A DNA stretch of 64,000 bases from Moesziomyces globuligerus (GCA_030849465.1 JARVLF010000006.1:1178001-1242000), one strand, 5' to 3'; counted from the stretch's first letter, positions 1 through 10,514 are shown. Translations and numbers: made by a program. The notes: generated from the sequence alone by a model not told the origin.

Positions 1-2692
1 GCTTCTTGCCGATCGGACCAGCGCTAAAGTCGGGCGCGCCCCAACCGTACTGGCCCGCCGTCTGCTCAGCCTGCGCCTCGCGCTCCTGCTGCTGCGCCTG
101 CTGCGCCTGCCGGGCCTGCTGCTTGGCGGCCCACTCCTCCATCTCGTGCTCGAGGCGCGTCTGCGCCGTGCGTCGGCCCGGGAACGAGGCGGTCTCGTAC
201 GACGCCTCGTCGGCAAAGTCGCCGCTCGGATCGACAAAGCGCGAGGGCGAGTCGGCCGAGAGTGCCGCCGTCGCACTCGCCACGCGCTCGGCGCGGTCCA
301 GATGGCGATGCGCCTCGTCGAGCTCGTTGGCCACCACCGCCTCGCCCACGGCGTGCGCCACCGCCTCGTCGCGCGCGCGGCGCGAGCCGCCCGCCCACGC
401 CGCCATCTCGCCCGACAGGAACGGCCGCCACCCCTTGCGCCGCATCCAGTCCGGATGGCTCATCTCAAACAGCCGCGAGACGGCGCGCTGGTACGAAAAC
501 CGCTCGTCCTCGCCGCTGAAGATCGCCAGGTGCTTGAAACCCACCTTGTCGTCCGCTCTCGCCTCCACATCCGCGGGCTCGCGAGCCGAACGCGACGGCC
601 GCTCGGACGAGTACGCCGAAATGTTGGGCCGGAAGCCCTCGTCCGTGTCTTGCATCGCCTCGGACAGCGTCTCGGCCATGATGAGCGACTCGCTCATGAA
701 CTCGTCCTGGCTGAAATCGACGCGCTGCCCGGCTTTGCGCCGCGCAAGCTCCTCCTCCTCGGGATACGCCTGGCCGGGAGGAGGGGTGAGGAAGGGCGAT
801 CGACCTCCCTTGGTCGACATGTCCACCACGTCTTCGTGCGAGCCCTTGCCGTGGTACTGCAGCTCGGGCCTCACGTCGCCCGGCCCGGCCGCTGGGCCGC
901 GTGCGGCATGACGGGCTGCGCCCTCGGCATCGGGGAAAAACAGATCATCGGGCCCTGCATCTGCCAGGACGGTGAGTCGGCATCCGGCCTCGTAGACGGC
1001 GTCGAGGAGCGTGATCATGCGGCGCGCCTGGTTCTTCTGCATGAGCGTCATCTGCGGCACGCCCTCGATGACGAACGTGTGGAACGTGGATGCCAGCGTC
1101 AGGTAGTCGGCCGGACCGAGCGGCGCGTCGCACAGCTCGGTGAACGTGAAGCGACACAAGCTCGGCAGCTCGTCTGTTGCGCCGACCGAACGAGGCACCG
1201 CGAGCTTGCGGCCGTACACGTTGAGCGTAGCCGGCTGCTCTGTACGCCCGCCGATAGCCTCTTGCACCAGGGTATCGTACTTGTCCGACTCGCTGCGCAG
1301 GAAGTACGAAGTCTGCGAAGGCGGTTGCGCAAGCGACCGCTGCGCGTCCTGCGGCGACTGCTCTTCCGACCCTGCCTCGTCCGGCTCAGCACTGTTGCGC
1401 TCGAGCCATTCCTGGCGGTAGAAGGGTTCTCTGCGGAAGTCGCGGCTCCTGCGCATCTCGTGGTTCGGGCATCGCTCCTGCAGGATCTCGAGGAACTGCG
1501 TGAGCTGGCCGCGCTGGACGTTGCTAGCGTACAGATCCTTGGGGATGCGGTTGCTCGTGCCGATCACCACGCCTCCGAGACGCCAGTAGGCCTCGAGCGT
1601 CCTCCGAAGCAGGCCGGCGCTGGCGACGTCGACGAGTTGGATCTCGTCGAACAGCAGGATGTGTCCGTGGTTGAGGAAGAGGTGGGCCGCAGCATGCAGC
1701 GGCAGCGTGGTCTTGACCACATCGCCGTCCGGACCGGGGATGTACTGGAGCGGCTCGTTGCCCTCGTCTGCCAGCGAGTCGGGGCGAAAGAAGGGCATGC
1801 CACGCAGCGCGCGTCTCCAAGCCGACGCTTTGTTAGCGGCACGCGGGTCGCGCGTCCAGATGGCGCCGGTGCCGATCTCGGGAGTGGCGGTGGCCCTGGG
1901 CAGACCCTGAGCGACGGCGAGCCTCCTGCGCTCGGCCTCTTCCCAGATGATCTTGTAGAGGTCGAGGAGGAGATGGTGGTAGTGGCGGCGGAACTTGTGC
2001 TTGGTGGGGAGCGAGTCGTAGAAGATGTCCATGACCATGCTCTTGCCCGTGCCGGGCGTGCCTGTGATGAGGAGGCCCTTTGGCGTGCCGAGTTCGGCGA
2101 GACCCTCGCTTTCGCTGAGCCACTTGACGAGCTCGCCGATGTTTTCGGTGTTGCTGCTGCGGGACGAGGAGCTGGGGCGTGAGGTGGGCTCGGCCTGGAA
2201 TTCGCGGGCGCCGGGACGGAGACGGGCATCGATGGCCGAGGCGAGCGCCGCGGAGGAGGCGGATTGGGCATCGTCGTTGAGGATGCCTAGCAGATGCGCG
2301 GGAGGAACGTAGTCGCGCAGAGTGCGGTTGATACGGCGCAGCTCGACGAGCGCACGGAGCTGTTCCTCGTCCTCCTCGAGCTCGCCGCGAGCGACCTTGG
2401 CGCGGTAGATGAGCAGAGGGTCGGTGACTTGGAGCGCGTTCGGTTCTGGCGCTCCGCCTGCTGGGCCGACGAACGAAGCGAGAGTGCGACGCGAGGACAC
2501 GGAGTTGAGCTGGTGGAGCCTGGACGGTGAGGGCGCATTGATGGCGCCGAGCGATGTCGCTGTGATGGTCCGATGGGCCGAGATGGGTTGGAGGGCGCTG
2601 AGCTGTCGCGGAGCCGACGCGAGCGAGGAAGCAGTGAGCAGCGATCTTGAAGAGACAGGAACGCGGTAGTTCCGCGCAAGAGGGGCCCTCAT
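1..2692 (-). CDS. AFG1: AFG1/LACE1-type mitochondrial AAA+ ATPase (3' end cut by window)
   Basis: The frame is open from the ATG at 2692 to the window edge, about 897 codons without a stop, so the C-terminus is missing. The start is followed by an Arg/Ser/Leu-rich, acid-poor stretch typical of a mitochondrial presequence. A Walker A motif GTPGTGKS lies at residues 211-218 and runs on into MVMDIFYDSL, close to the MLMD-F-Y signature of AFG1. Walker B FDEIQLVDVA is near residue 345, and TSNRIP follows as a sensor-like segment. Known family members (yeast Afg1, human LACE1/AFG1L) are inner-membrane-associated ATPases linked to turnover of respiratory-chain subunits. The yeast and human proteins are around 500 residues, so this copy is much longer; the extra length includes acidic/Ser-rich linkers and a Gln/Ala-rich C-terminal part near the window edge. 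It is divergent from BUD23 across about 570 bases. Confidence 0.9.
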   Translation of the reverse strand, partial: MRAPLARNYRVPVSSRSLLTASSLASAPRQLSALQPISAHRTITATSLGAINAPSPSRLHQLNSVSSRRTLASFVGPAGGAPEPNALQVTDPLLIYRAKVARGELEEDEEQLRALVELRRINRTLRDYVPPAHLLGILNDDAQSASSAALASAIDARLRPGAREFQAEPTSRPSSSSRSSNTENIGELVKWLSESEGLAELGTPKGLLITGTPGTGKSMVMDIFYDSLPTKHKFRRHYHHLLLDLYKIIWEEAERRRLAVAQGLPRATATPEIGTGAIWTRDPRAANKASAWRRALRGMPFFRPDSLADEGNEPLQYIPGPDGDVVKTTLPLHAAAHLFLNHGHILLFDEIQLVDVASAGLLRRTLEAYWRLGGVVIGTSNRIPKDLYASNVQRGQLTQFLEILQERCPNHEMRRSRDFRREPFYRQEWLERNSAEPDEAGSEEQSPQDAQRSLAQPPSQTSYFLRSESDKYDTLVQEAIGGRTEQPATLNVYGRKLAVPRSVGATDELPSLCRFTFTELCDAPLGPADYLTLASTFHTFVIEGVPQMTLMQKNQARRMITLLDAVYEAGCRLTVLADAGPDDLFFPDAEGAARHAARGPAAGPGDVRPELQYHGKGSHEDVVDMSTKGGRSPFLTPPPGQAYPEEEELARRKAGQRVDFSQDEFMSESLIMAETLSEAMQDTDEGFRPNISAYSSERPSRSAREPADVEARADDKVGFKHLAIFSGEDERFSYQRAVSRLFEMSHPDWMRRKGWRPFLSGEMAAWAGGSRRARDEAVAHAVGEAVVANELDEAHRHLDRAERVASATAALSADSPSRFVDPSGDFADEASYETASFPGRRTAQTRLEHEMEEWAAKQQARQAQQAQQQEREAQAEQTAGQYGWGAPDFSAGPIGKK

Positions 2693-3265
2693 GGTGAAGA
2701 CGGCATCTATCCGTGAGAGCTTGTGGAAAGCTATGGTTGCCGAGAGAAGGTCTCCGTGCCGACCCGCTCTGGTCTTGGTCCAGAGGGGATGGATTCGCTC
2801 CAACGATACCGAGGTACGAGCGCCAAGCGTGCGAGCTCTATGTTGCGATGCGCCGAGGAGGTGGAAAGCCGTCTATGAGCGAGCTGTACTGATACGGTTC
2901 TTCGGGAAGCCAGCCGTGGGTGGTTCGACCGCTTTGTGATAGCGCCTGGTGCCAGTAGGTAAGCGTGCAGTCGGCCTGATTTTAACTTACTCTCCGAGCT
3001 GTCACTCGTTGGCCGGCTCTTTTTGGCTTTAGACAGTCATGCCTCCACACCGTCTCCAGTCGCGTGGTCTTTCGGCCGGTTTGGCTTCTGCCCGCGCTGG
3101 AAGTCCAAATTCGGAACTCGGTCCTGGGCTTGGTAGCTTTTTTGGACGCGGCTGCTGCTGTGGTGAGCCGAAATTTTTGAGAAGAACACCAAACCATTCG
3201 GAGGCTCGTGTTCATCTTGACGACGACGAGTACACCCCACAACTCGCTACGATCAGCATCTCACA
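2693..3265. other. Divergent intergenic region AFG1/BUD23
   Basis: About 570 bases between two start codons that face apart. Short reading frames here have no family resemblance or convincing codon use. It presumably holds both promoters; I see no clear TATA box. Confidence 0.5.
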
Positions 3266-4236
3266 ATGTCGCGTCCAGAGCACCTGGCACCGCCAGAGAT
3301 CTTCTACAATGACAGCGAGGCGCACAAGTATACCGCAAAGTAAGCTCTCCGCGCCCCCCCGCCGCGCTGCACTTGAACGCTCACTGCTACAGACATGCTG
3401 ACGATTTGCGTTTCGCGTACTTCAGCACACGTGTGCAGACGATCCAGGCCGAGATGACGGAGCGCGCCATCGAGTTGCTGATGCTGCCGGAGCACCGTAA
3501 GCCGGCGCTGCTGCTCGACATTGGCTGCGGCTCGGGTCTGTCGGGTGAGATCCTCACCGAGCACGGTCACGAATGGATCGGCTTCGACATCTCGCCCTCG
3601 ATGCTCGAAGTGGCGCTGGAAAAGGAGACGGATGGTGATATTCTCCTCGCCGATGCAGGTCAGGGTTGTGGCTTCCGCGCCGGTTCGTTTGACGGCGCCA
3701 TCTCGATCTCGGTTCTGCAGTGGCTTTGCAACGCCGACGCCACGTCGCACAACCCTGCCCAGCGCCTCTCGTCGTTCTTCACCACGCTCTACTCGTCGCT
3801 CTCGCGCGGTTCGCGCGCCGTGTTCCAGTTCTACCCCGAATCAGACGACCAGGTCAAGTTCATCATGCAGTTCGCCACGCGCGCCGGCTTCGGCGGCGGT
3901 CTGGTGGTCGACTACCCCAACTCGAGAAAGGCAAAGAAGTTCTACCTCGTCCTCTGGGTAGGTGGCGAGATGATGCTAGGTCCCAACGGTCAGGCTACCA
4001 AACAGACACTCCCAGAAGGTCTCACACACGACCACGAAACCTCGCAAGCCTCCAACGGCGTCAAGTACGAAAAGCGCAGACTCGACCGCGATCGAAAGGG
4101 CACCAAGAAGAAGCGCTCCTCCGAAACCGCAAAGGAATTCATCGTCAGGAAAAAGGAGCTCAACCGAAAGCGCGGCAAGGAAGACGTCCCCCTAGACAGC
4201 AGATACACTGGCCGACGCAGAAAGGGCGGCTTCTGA
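3266..4236 (+). CDS. BUD23: 18S rRNA (guanine-N7)-methyltransferase BUD23, one intron
   Basis: Exon 1 is 3266-3339 and begins MSRPEHLAPPEIFYNDSEAH, almost identical to the conserved N-terminus of Bud23/WBSCR22. Exon 2 is best taken as 3426-4236, giving 294 residues. The intron 3340-3425 has a GTAAGC donor, a CTGAC branch site near 3398 and a TTCAG acceptor, and restores the family sequence KYTANTRVQTIQ. An earlier in-frame CTACAG acceptor at 3392 would add 11 residues that the family lacks. The SAM-binding motif LLDIGCGSGLSGE, then GFDISPSML and ISVLQWLCNAD are clear, and the basic C-terminal tail with FIVRKKELNRKRG and GRRRKGGF is typical. The enzyme (with Trm112) methylates the small-subunit rRNA and is needed for 40S maturation in the nucleus. 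Confidence 0.95.
3340..3425 (+). other. Intron of BUD23
   Basis: An 86-base intron with donor GTAAGC, branch-like CTGAC and acceptor TTCAG. A second possible acceptor (AG at 3391-3392) lies 33 bases upstream in the same frame. The longer intron gives the conserved protein sequence. Confidence 0.8.
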
Positions 4237-4469
4237 TCTCAACCCTCCCTCATCTTGCCCGCTCCTTTCCTTTGTCTCGATTTGGCAATCATCATCGGCT
4301 CCTGCCGATCATACCCAGCTCAACTTTGCCCATCTCGCCTCCATGACAATTCCCTCCCACATCACGCCGATCACGCGCAATATCGAGTGAGGTTTTCCTG
4401 AGACTGTCATTGTTGCGATGTCATGATCAATGAGAACGACAACAAATCCTAGATCCAAGCCTGTTAAAT

Positions 4470-5510
4470 TTAGATGTCGTCGTCCATGCCTGCGGGGATC
4501 TCGACCTTCTGGCCGGGCTCAAAGGCGGGGAGGCCGAGGTAAGGGCAGCTGGAGCATCTGAAAGCGTCGCCGAGGAAGCAGCTTCCGCACGACGAGGTGG
4601 CGCCCTTGGTGTCGACCTGGATGCGCTTGATCGTCTTGGGCTTGCCGTCCTTGCCGATGATGGTTTCGGTGACCTCTGTGCGCTTGCCGGCGGCGGCGGC
4701 GGGCTCGGCGTTGGGCATGTCCATGTCGTCGGTGTCGAGCTGGACGACGTTGGCGTTGCGCTCCTCCTCCTCCTGCAGCTCGCGCAGGCCGCACGTGCAT
4801 CCCTTGCACGCCTTCTTCTTCTTGGCCTGACCCGGTCCGACGTCGCAGTCGGGACGCTTGACCGCGGTCGAGGGAACGAAATCCGCATCACGCAGCAGCG
4901 AAGACTGATCGATCAGGTCGTTGGACGATGCGGGCTGCGTGGCCCAGAGCGACTTCTTGGCCGCACTCGAGCTGCCGCCGCCGAGCTTCTTGCGCAGCGG
5001 CAGCGCCGAAGACGAAGCGCCGGAAGAGGATCCGATGGAGAAGGACGAGGCTGCCGCGATGTTGGGCTTGGTGGCCGAGACGACGCCCGTGGCGCCGTCG
5101 GTCTGGATGTCGCTGAAGCCGGCAATCGTGAGCTCGGCCTTGACCTTCTGTGCTGCGGTGGCGTCGAGGAGCTCGCCCGCCTCGACGACGACCTTGGCCG
5201 AAGACTGGAGCGCCGAGTGGAGGCTGGAGAGGAGCAGAGGCGAAGCAGCATCAGAGTAGGGGACGACGAGATGGGCGAGTGGATAGGTGTTGGACGCGAG
5301 CGTCGTCGCACCATCGGTGAGTCGGTCGACCATGTGCATCTCGACTTGGCGACCGGAGTAGGCCTCGACCACCTTCTGGTATGCTCCGCTCTGTGCCGAG
5401 GCCATGGAGCCAATCACGAGCACGGTGCCCGTAGGATCGACAGTGGTGGACGAGACGACGCCGTTGGAGGCGTGAGAGAACGCAGCATCGGTGGCTACGG
5501 GGGGTGACAT
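4470..5510 (-). CDS. DRE2: Fe-S cluster assembly protein DRE2 (anamorsin/CIAPIN1)
   Basis: 346 residues, single exon. The N-terminal half resembles the degenerate methyltransferase-like domain of Dre2. The C-terminal CIAPIN1 part carries both metal motifs: C222, C235, C238 and C240 (ACKGCTCGL), and the twin CX2C motif C308/C311 and C319/C322 ([19 protein letters not shown]). In known family members these bind a 2Fe-2S and a second Fe-S cluster, and Dre2 with the diflavin reductase Tah18 passes electrons to the cytosolic iron-sulphur assembly pathway. Cytosolic, with a mitochondrial intermembrane-space pool reported in yeast. The gene converges with BUD23 (233 bases between stops). Confidence 0.96.
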   Translation of the reverse strand: MSPPVATDAAFSHASNGVVSSTTVDPTGTVLVIGSMASAQSGAYQKVVEAYSGRQVEMHMVDRLTDGATTLASNTYPLAHLVVPYSDAASPLLLSSLHSALQSSAKVVVEAGELLDATAAQKVKAELTIAGFSDIQTDGATGVVSATKPNIAAASSFSIGSSSGASSSALPLRKKLGGGSSSAAKKSLWATQPASSNDLIDQSSLLRDADFVPSTAVKRPDCDVGPGQAKKKKACKGCTCGLRELQEEEERNANVVQLDTDDMDMPNAEPAAAAGKRTEVTETIIGKDGKPKTIKRIQVDTKGATSSCGSCFLGDAFRCSSCPYLGLPAFEPGQKVEIPAGMDDDI

Positions 5511-6394
5511 CTTTGGACGTTGAGGAAGCTGGGATCAGCTTAACCAGAGGCTATGGAAGGTGGTGCTCCGGAAACCAGATCGAGGTAACAGCGGGTATGT
5601 TGTGGTTCCTTATGCTAGAGGACAGCAGTTCTGCGTTGCTTTTGTCGGAGCAAGTTCGTGCCGAAAAGAGTGCAGGAGGTGGTAGCGAGAGAATGATATC
5701 GAGAAGATGTGGTGCTGGTGGACGAGATGGAGGGTTGTGTATCCGAGATGCGAACGGACTATGTTCGGTGTGATTGGCGGTGGAGTCGAATTGTGAATGG
5801 CTGCTGAGCACAGGAACCAGCAGCAGCGCGGGGTTTAGTTTCCAGGGGAATTTTCGCAGTGCCATCATCAGAGGATAACGCCGTGGCCAACCGCCAACGT
5901 CGGACCACAGAGGTGGCAAATCACGCGCTTCGAATTACGCTGCTGAAAAAAGACTCGATTTTGTCATGCCCTCTCCCAGAGTGGCTTCGGCAGGAAAAAG
6001 GCTAATCTCCGCGTGCAGCTACTGTAGCCCATGTCGAAGTGCCAGCCTCGTGCCCGCACTTGCCCTTTTCCTCTCACATGAGCCCAATAAGCTATAACCA
6101 TCAGCGACCTTGCCACGAGGTGGCAGCTCGAGTCGAGCAAGGTCTTCATCTCCGATTCTACGTCGAAAGCGGTGCATGTGACTCGTCAGAATTTCAACTG
6201 CCTGCGGGCCCGGCCAAAAATGCAAAGCCACGCGTTATCTGATACAAACCCAGTCTTGCCCCCGCAGTCATTCCATATCGGCCGAAAGAATCGCCGACCC
6301 CCACTCTTTCCGAAACCTGGCGACCCTGACCTCATGTGGGAACCGGCACTCAGTCGATCAAGGGTATGTACTCAACTAACTTGACCGCAACTCC
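5511..6394. other. Region upstream of DRE2 and 5S rRNA gene
   Basis: About 880 bases holding the presumed DRE2 promoter and the flank of the 5S gene. Small reading frames here lack family resemblance. I see no tRNA or repeat. Confidence 0.5.
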
Positions 6395-6512
6395 ATCTGC
6401 GGCCATAGAACCTTGAAAGCACCGCATCCCGTCCGATCTGCGAAGTTAAGCAAGGTATCGCCTAGTCAGTACTGCGGTGGGGGACCACGCGGGAATCCTA
6501 GGTGCTGCAGTT
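6395..6512 (+). rRNA. 5S ribosomal RNA
   Basis: A 118-base segment matching the fungal 5S consensus: GAAAGCACCGCATCCCGTCC, GATCTGCGAAGTTAAGC, GTACTGCGGTGGGGGACCAC and GCGGGAATCC occur in order with normal spacing. The ends were set by helix I: ATCTGCGGC (6395-6403) pairs with GCTGCAGTT (6504-6512) with one T-T mismatch and one G-T pair. The A-block region around AAGTTAAGCAAGG serves as the internal polymerase III promoter. It stands alone, with no rDNA repeat nearby. Confidence 0.95.
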
Positions 6513-6513
6513 C

Positions 6514-6519
6514 TTTTTT
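6514..6519 (+). terminator. RNA polymerase III terminator of the 5S gene
   Basis: Six T residues begin two bases after the end of helix I, the usual polymerase III stop signal. Confidence 0.85.
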
Positions 6520-6660
6520 GCTCTTTTGTTGCTTCAACCCTAATCCTCTGAAGCAGCACTGCAACCACCTGACGAGCAATGCACACATTGCAAATGATCA
6601 GTTGTTCCTAATGTCGTGAATAAGTGCAAGTGCTCGCACACTGTTCTACAATGCGGGGCT

Positions 6661-8013
6661 CTAACTTCGACCCTTGGAAGCTGGCAGGTCGATGGTGTAG
6701 TAGTTCGGATACACCAGTTCGTCCTCGAGGCCTTTGCGGATGACCTCGGCGATGAACTTTTCCACCTTGCCCACGTTTTTGAGCACGTGCTTTTCATGCT
6801 CGCCCACCTCGCTCTCAAACGTGAGCGTGGGCAGGATGTTGAGACCCGCGCTGGTGCGTTTGGTCTCGACGCCACCCATCGCATTCTCGTGCTCTCCCAG
6901 CGGCTCCTCTTCCACCAGGCACACGTGCGCGCGCTGGTGCTCACCCTCGAGCGCCACGATCACGCCCGCACGCATCACAAAGCCCGTCACGGACAGCGTA
7001 AGCGGCAGACTCATGAACGCCGCGCTCGGATAGTTGATCAGGAGGCTCGTAGAGATCGTCAGCCGAAAGCTCGTCGTGGCCCACTCGAGCGACAGCCGCA
7101 TCTGCAACGAAGGTAGTCCCGAGGACGACGGCGACGAGGCAGATTCCTGTCCCTCCTCGCCGGGCGAAAGCTGTCCCGAGATGGACCGGAACGAGGCTGC
7201 GGGAGTCGACCGCATCGACGGCCTTCCTCCGGCGCTGGCATACATGCCGCCCGCCATGGAGGGCGGTGGATACAGGCTGTTCCCATCGCGCTTGAGACCG
7301 ATCTGGCTCACGCTGCTCTGCGGTCCGGGTCCACCGCGAACGGACGAAGCGTCGAAGCTCGTCTGCCTCGAGTTGTTGCCCGAAAAGGGAGGAGGAGGCA
7401 GAGATCCAAGCGCGCCCGTGGTTTGCTGCCAATGTTGAAAGTAGCCCGGTGAGGGTGGTACCGAGTCGATCGGGCTGGTGACTTGCGTCTGCGGCAGTGA
7501 TGCGGCGCCGCCGAGCCCAGCAGCGCGTATGCCTCGAGAGGCAAGCGCGGCCGACCACTGCTGATGGTATGCATGCGTGCCGAATCCAGCCGCTGGCGTG
7601 ACAGGCGCGGATCCTGCGACGCTGGCCGAAACGACGCTCGCCGGGCCGTGGATGCGGTGCGGTGGAGCGGCATCGTCGAACTGCGTGTACGTCCGGATCG
7701 GAATGTCTACCGCCGAGACATCCTGCGGCGATTCGACCAGCGTCGTCGAGTTGGACGCCGGTGTGGCGTGGCGCGATGCTCCACGGCGGCGAAGCGGCGT
7801 CGGGTCGATCGAGACGAAATCCGGCCAAATGTCCGAGATCGACTGGATGGCCACGTCCGGAGCGTCCGAGCCAAACCGCAAACCGTCGAAATGGATATCG
7901 CCGAGAAACGATGGGCGCTTGGATGCAGACGCGGTGAGAGCGCGGTTGATCGAGTCGAGCAAGCGCACCGACAGCTCGTCGTCGAGCAAGCTCCAATCCA
8001 GGTCCAGAGACAT
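6661..8013 (-). CDS. MDM12: Mitochondrial distribution and morphology protein MDM12 (ERMES subunit)
   Basis: 450 residues, single exon. The start MSLDLDWSLLDDELSVRLLD matches the Mdm12 N-terminus, followed by GDIHFDGLRFGSDAPDVAIQ and ISDIWPDF, characteristic of its SMP lipid-transfer domain. The C-terminal half (LQMRLSLEWATTSFRLTIST, then INYPSAAFMSLPLTLSVTGF, and a closing lipid-pocket segment) completes the SMP fold. Between the halves lies a Ser/Pro/Gly-rich loop of roughly 200 residues not found in the 271-residue yeast protein. Mdm12 bridges Mmm1 (ER) and Mdm10/Mdm34 (mitochondrial outer membrane) in the ER-mitochondria contact complex and carries phospholipids. The 5S rRNA gene lies just beyond its 3' end in the opposite orientation. 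Confidence 0.95.
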   Translation of the reverse strand: MSLDLDWSLLDDELSVRLLDSINRALTASASKRPSFLGDIHFDGLRFGSDAPDVAIQSISDIWPDFVSIDPTPLRRRGASRHATPASNSTTLVESPQDVSAVDIPIRTYTQFDDAAPPHRIHGPASVVSASVAGSAPVTPAAGFGTHAYHQQWSAALASRGIRAAGLGGAASLPQTQVTSPIDSVPPSPGYFQHWQQTTGALGSLPPPPFSGNNSRQTSFDASSVRGGPGPQSSVSQIGLKRDGNSLYPPPSMAGGMYASAGGRPSMRSTPAASFRSISGQLSPGEEGQESASSPSSSGLPSLQMRLSLEWATTSFRLTISTSLLINYPSAAFMSLPLTLSVTGFVMRAGVIVALEGEHQRAHVCLVEEEPLGEHENAMGGVETKRTSAGLNILPTLTFESEVGEHEKHVLKNVGKVEKFIAEVIRKGLEDELVYPNYYTIDLPASKGRS

Positions 8014-8688
8014 GGGTGCAGCCCAGGCCCTTGAGGCCTCACAGCGACGGCGACGAAAGTGGATGCAGAGGCTCCTCCGCGTGCTATCGCTACGATCGTG
8101 AGGTAGATGAGGTGCGCAGCATGACGTTCGCAGTGCTGTCGCTTCCTAAAGACCGGGCGAGGTGTTGGTAGGAGCAACGGAGAGAGGGTGCACGCGAGTG
8201 ACATGCGTCTAAATTGGCAGAAGCTCAAAGTGGAGCGTGCCACACGCTTTTCTCGCGTTTGATCCTCGGAAATCGTCATGTTGGGCCAATTCCCCGATCT
8301 ATCGGGGCCATGTACCCGAATCGACTCCTTTGCATCGACATCGCTCACGCCTCTTGAGAAGCGTCCAAATCGTAGCTCGCGAACTTTCGAGGACCTTCCT
8401 TTCTCTGGACCCTCACAAGAAGGCTGATCTGCCGTGGGCCAGCGGTCTCAGGATGGTGCGACGAAGCAGGGGGGCTGAGCAAGTGTAGGGTAGCTTGCCA
8501 TCACCGGAAAAGCTCGGGGCTTAGGAGCAGACAGAGATTTCAGCGTGCTAGGGTGCTGAGTTTTTGCTGTCGCAGGCCTTCAAGCTCAGGGAGAACGTAT
8601 CATGTAGCAATGAAGGACACAATGACAGCATACATTGATGGATAAAGTACAGAGATGATAAGCAATCCGATGAGTAGGTATGGTTTCC
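8014..8688. other. Intergenic region MDM12 promoter / MFS 3' end
   Basis: About 675 bases between two minus-strand genes. It should contain the MDM12 promoter and the 3' UTR of the transporter. No convincing gene or RNA is seen. Confidence 0.5.
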
Positions 8689-10424
8689 CTAAAGCATGTA
8701 GCGGAACGAGCTCTTGGCCATAGCGATGCGGGTCTGCTCCTTCTTGGAAGCGGCATCGGTGACGACGTGCGACTCTGGGTCTCGGACTGGCTTGAGGTCG
8801 TCTCCTGCATCGGAGCCGAACTTGGCGTCCTCGTGGCCTGGCGCAGTGGAGAGGAGGGTGTGCTTGATCTGTTCGAGCTGCGCGTTTTCGCGGCTGAGCA
8901 TGGTCCTGTGAAGGAGGACGAGGGCGATGCAGGCGACAAACATGGCCGACGAGATGGTGTTGGACTGCCAGTACTTGGGTCCCCACTTCTTGGGCCACAC
9001 GTAGCTCGCCGAGATGTTGCCGAGCTGCGAAAAGGCGTTGATGAGGGCGAGCGCGACCGCCTTCTTGTACTTGGGCGTGGGGATGGAGGGTGCGATCCAA
9101 CCGAGCACGCAAGTGTAGCCGGCGTACGACGAGGCTTCGATGAAGAGCGCAAAGAAGCGCGCACCCAGGTTGGTGCTCGTCGAGGCGATGATGAAGCCGA
9201 CGATACCAAAGACGAGCGGGACGATGATGTGCAGCGTGCGTTCCTGGACACGGTCCGAGTGCAGACCGTTGGCGAGACACGCCAGGAAGGCGAACAGCCA
9301 GATGGGCGCCGTCAGCAGCAGCGTCACCGTGTGAGAGTAGCCGAGCGAGCCAACAATGGTCGGGAAGAACTGGTTGAAGCCAACGCCTGCAGAGGAAACG
9401 ACGAACGCAAAAGTGATGGAAAAGTCAGCATTTGCCTTTGTCGACACGAGAAGCAATGCACGGCTTCGAAGGACTTACCGATGGTGACGCTGGTGAGCAT
9501 GAAAGCGAGTACCCAGACCTTGACATCCTTGACGGCCATGAGGAAGCCCTGCGCAGGAGTCCCTTCGGCCTCCTCGGCGGAGAGACTGCTGCCCATGTCG
9601 AGCTGCAGCCTGTTGACAGCCATCTCCCTCTCCTCGGGCGAAAGGAACTTGGAGTTACCGGGCATGTCGGGCAGGATGAACACGGCCAGGCCGGCAACGA
9701 CGACGGTGATGGCACCTTCGATGATAAAGAGCCACTTCCAAGCGGGCAGACCAGCCTTGCCCTCCATGCCCGAGAGGATGCCTGCCGAAATGAGTCCGGA
9801 GAAGGCGTTGCTGATGATGCTTCCGGAGAAAAGCAGTGCAGTTCGGGTAGCCATCTCGTCTTTGCGATAGAAGAACGAAAGGAGGGCCAAGGCACCGGGG
9901 AAGAAGGCGCTTTCGACACATCCGAGGATGATGCGAACGGCGAGCAGGGAGTGGTATCCGGTGGCGGCGGCGGTGCATGCAGACACGATGCCCCACAGCG
10001 CAACAAAGGTGGGGATGTACAGCGACGGTCGGCCGAGCTTGGTCATGAGCAGGTTCGAAGGAATCTGGAAGGTGATGTAACCGACATAGAGGATACTGAG
10101 AGCAGTCGGGTACTCCTGGCCCTTAAGGCCCAGGTCTCGCTCCAGACCGTTATCGCGTGCCGTACTGATGGAGTTGCGGTCAAGATAGTTGAGGATATAT
10201 AACAGGACCGTGATGGGCATCAGGCGGATGTCGATCTTGCGGACGAGGCGTCGCTCGAGCTCCTTGTACTCGGCCGAGGTCGGGTCGAGTGATGCGACGG
10301 CCGAGCGGCCGCCACTGAGCTCCTGTGCCTCGTAGATGGCATCTTGTGTCTCGTTCTGAGCCGAGGACGTGCGTTGCGAAGTGGGGCTGTCTAGCGCCTT
10401 GTCGTTGATGACTTTCTCGCCCAT
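8689..10424 (-). CDS. MFS transporter, allantoate permease (anion:cation symporter) type, one intron
   Basis: Exon 1 is 10424-9479 and exon 2 is 9386-8689, spliced to 547 residues. The intron 9387-9478 (92 bases) has a GTAAGT donor, a GCTGAC branch site and a CTGCAG acceptor, and joins ...LTSVTIG to VGFNQFFPTIVG. Family features are the start of TM1 (RLMPITVLLYILNYLDRNS), the loop SILYVGYITFQIPSNLLMTK, GxxES-like GCVESAFFPGALALLSFFY and WLFIIEGAITV, all typical of the Dal5/Tna1/Vht1 group of 12-TM carriers. Substrates in this group include allantoate, nicotinate, biotin and pantothenate, so the cargo cannot be told. Plasma membrane is expected. A TATA-like element lies about 90 bases upstream of the start. 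Confidence 0.88.
9387..9478 (-). other. Intron of the MFS transporter gene
   Basis: Donor GTAAGTCC, branch site GCTGAC, pyrimidine-rich stretch and acceptor CTGCAG on the minus strand. Removing its 92 bases joins two conserved transmembrane segments in frame. Confidence 0.9.
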
Positions 10425-10514
10425 GATCGTAACAGACGGGGATGGTGAGGAGACTCGGAGTGGAGGAAGGACGGTGGCGCCTGGAATTCCATCCAGTGGC
10501 AGAATCCAGGTGGG

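Noticed and set aside
146..2182. 678-codon plus-strand frame
   Set aside because: It lies opposite the AFG1 frame, is Arg/Leu/Val-rich without any motif, and the minus strand carries Walker A and B motifs in order.
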